Part shown: piece after piece, positions 6,216-7,112 of the stretch | Layout of the letters: each line of letters begins with the position of its first letter | How positions within the stretch are numbered: position 1 is the first letter of the stretch | From: Myxococcales bacterium | Lineage (GTDB): Bacteria > Myxococcota_A > Polyangia > Polyangiales > Houyiibacteriaceae | DNA length: 7,112 nucleotides | Reading direction: 5' to 3' | Assembly: GCA_030622585.1 (NCBI GenBank) | Contig: JAUXFZ010000124.1 | Coordinates: forward strand, 1-7,112 | Notes under the pieces: generated by a model | The model's database searches: none | What the model was told of the DNA's origin: nothing | The model's input: the letters and a program-made list of their open reading frames with translations, nothing else | Position numbers and translations under genes: made by a program

Positions 6216-7112
6216 ATGCGTTTTTCCATTCGCCGAGAGGATCGCAGGAATCTCGCCGTGGGCTTCGTGGGCCTGCTGGCCATCATGACCGCCCATTCGG
6301 TCATGGAGACGGCGCGAGACACGCTGTTCCTGACGAGCCTGCCCGCGACGCACCTGCCGCGCGCCTACCTGGCGATCGCCCTGCTCGCGATCCTGGAGCT
6401 CAAGGTCCACGAGCGCGTGCTCCGCCGTGTGCGCGACCGGCGGAAGCTCTTGTCGGCATCGCTCGTGTTCGGCTCGCTCATCACGCTCAGCTTCTGGGCC
6501 CTCCTAGAGGAGATGGGCGCCTGGGCGCCATTCGGATTCTATGTGTGGACGGGTCTCCTGATCACGGTCGTGCTGATCGAGTTCTGGCTGCTGCTCGATG
6601 ACGCGGTCACCGTGACGCAGGCGAAACGCATCTTTCCCGCGATCGCAGCGGGCGGCGTGGCGGGCGCGACGCTGGGCTCCCTCCTCGCCGAGGGAGTGCT
6701 GCGAGTCGCTTCGCCGAGCGAGCTCGTGCTCGCTGCCACCGTGATCTTGGCCCTCGCATCGGCGACCCCGTTTCTCTGGAAGATCCGGAGCGAAGCGGCG
6801 GCGGACCACGCTGCCACCGAGCCGGGACGTCCACTCGGCTGGCTGCTTCGAGACAGCTATCTGTCGCGCGTTCTGACGCTGGTGCTCATGGGAACGATCG
6901 CCCTGACCGTGGTGGACTTCGTCTTCAAGAGCACGGTCGCAGCTCACATCCCGGCCGAGGGGCTCGGTCCGTTCTTCGCACGCTTTTATCTGGGGTTGAA
7001 CAGCGTGGCCCTGCTGGTTCAGATCGTCGGGGCCGGGTGGCTCCTCCGCGCATTCGGAGCGCACAGGAGCTCTGCCCTGTTGCCCGGTCTGATCTTCGGC
7101 GGCGCCATCGGC
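6216..7112 (+). CDS. Nucleotide translocase (NTT/TLC)-type MFS membrane protein, N-terminal part
   Basis: An open frame of 299 codons from ATG 6216 runs off the window end without a stop. It is a polytopic membrane protein with hydrophobic segments near 15-28, 50-62, 79-97, 106-127, 141-163, 168-187, 217-236, 255-276 and 287 onward. The pattern matches the Npt1/Npt2 or TLC ATP/ADP-transporter branch of the MFS. It has an early ETARDTLFLTSLPATHLP (31-48), then EFWLLLDDAVTVTQAKRIFP (122-141) running into AIAAGGVAGATLGSLLAEG (142-160), and later VVDFVFKSTVAAHI (232-245) with GPFFARFYLGLNSVALLVQ (251-269). Classical members swap ATP and ADP in intracellular bacteria and plastids. Relatives in free-living bacteria are often larger, with extra C-terminal domains, and their substrates are unknown. 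The ATG is chosen because RRED and the first hydrophobic run follow it; no clear ribosome binding site is seen. It lies 85 bases after dppC. Confidence 0.78.
   Translation, partial: MRFSIRREDRRNLAVGFVGLLAIMTAHSVMETARDTLFLTSLPATHLPRAYLAIALLAILELKVHERVLRRVRDRRKLLSASLVFGSLITLSFWALLEEMGAWAPFGFYVWTGLLITVVLIEFWLLLDDAVTVTQAKRIFPAIAAGGVAGATLGSLLAEGVLRVASPSELVLAATVILALASATPFLWKIRSEAAADHAATEPGRPLGWLLRDSYLSRVLTLVLMGTIALTVVDFVFKSTVAAHIPAEGLGPFFARFYLGLNSVALLVQIVGAGWLLRAFGAHRSSALLPGLIFGGAIG

Noticed and set aside
6504..7064. 186-codon minus-strand open frame opposite the NTT-type gene
   Set aside because: Arg/Glu/Gln-rich shadow. The + strand frame from 6216 has coherent membrane segments and family motifs and stays open for 299 codons.
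1..7112. CRISPR arrays, tRNA or rRNA genes, insertion sequences, phage genes, toxin-antitoxin pairs
   Set aside because: No regularly spaced repeats, RNA-gene signatures, transposase or integrase motifs, or small paired genes were seen on reading both strands.

Overview
The window looks like part of a chromosome from a high-GC deltaproteobacterial-type organism, most likely in the phylum Myxococcota. Three things suggest this. A small cysteine-rich lipoprotein has the GDAC...DC...PGGYC pattern seen in myxobacterial secretomes. A PP2C-type Ser/Thr phosphatase sits beside a START-like small protein. There is also a nucleotide-translocase-type MFS protein of the kind found in myxobacteria and relatives. 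This is a reading by eye; no database search was possible. Gene density is very high and no stretch over about 120 bases lacks a gene.

Left part (1-3746). The window opens in the last 83 codons of a gamma-glutamyltransferase on the + strand. It runs tail to tail into a three-gene minus-strand group: a large periplasmic soluble lytic transglycosylase with a TPR-like helical N-terminal region (1638-3746), a cytoplasmic PP2C protein phosphatase (746-1519), and a 166-residue START/DUF2505-like protein (249-749). The last two overlap by 4 bases. The two convergent stop codons share one CTAG, which lies inside a short inverted repeat.

Right part (3747-7112). An 84-base divergent spacer separates the transglycosylase from a + strand group: a cysteine-rich lipoprotein (3831-4316), two oligopeptide-type ABC permeases overlapping by ATGA (4362-5315 and 5312-6130), and the first 299 codons of a nucleotide-translocase-type membrane protein (6216 to beyond the window end). 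A bulged hairpin lies directly after the second permease. The permeases have no ATPase or binding-protein gene within the window.

How the genes fit together. GGT (glutathione or gamma-glutamyl peptide breakdown), the transglycosylase (peptidoglycan turnover) and the peptide-type permeases could all serve peptide or murein-fragment handling. That link rests only on adjacency and is an inference. I see no CRISPR array, tRNA, rRNA, insertion sequence or phage gene. The region looks like ordinary chromosomal backbone with some lineage-specific genes, not a defence island or a clearly new system.
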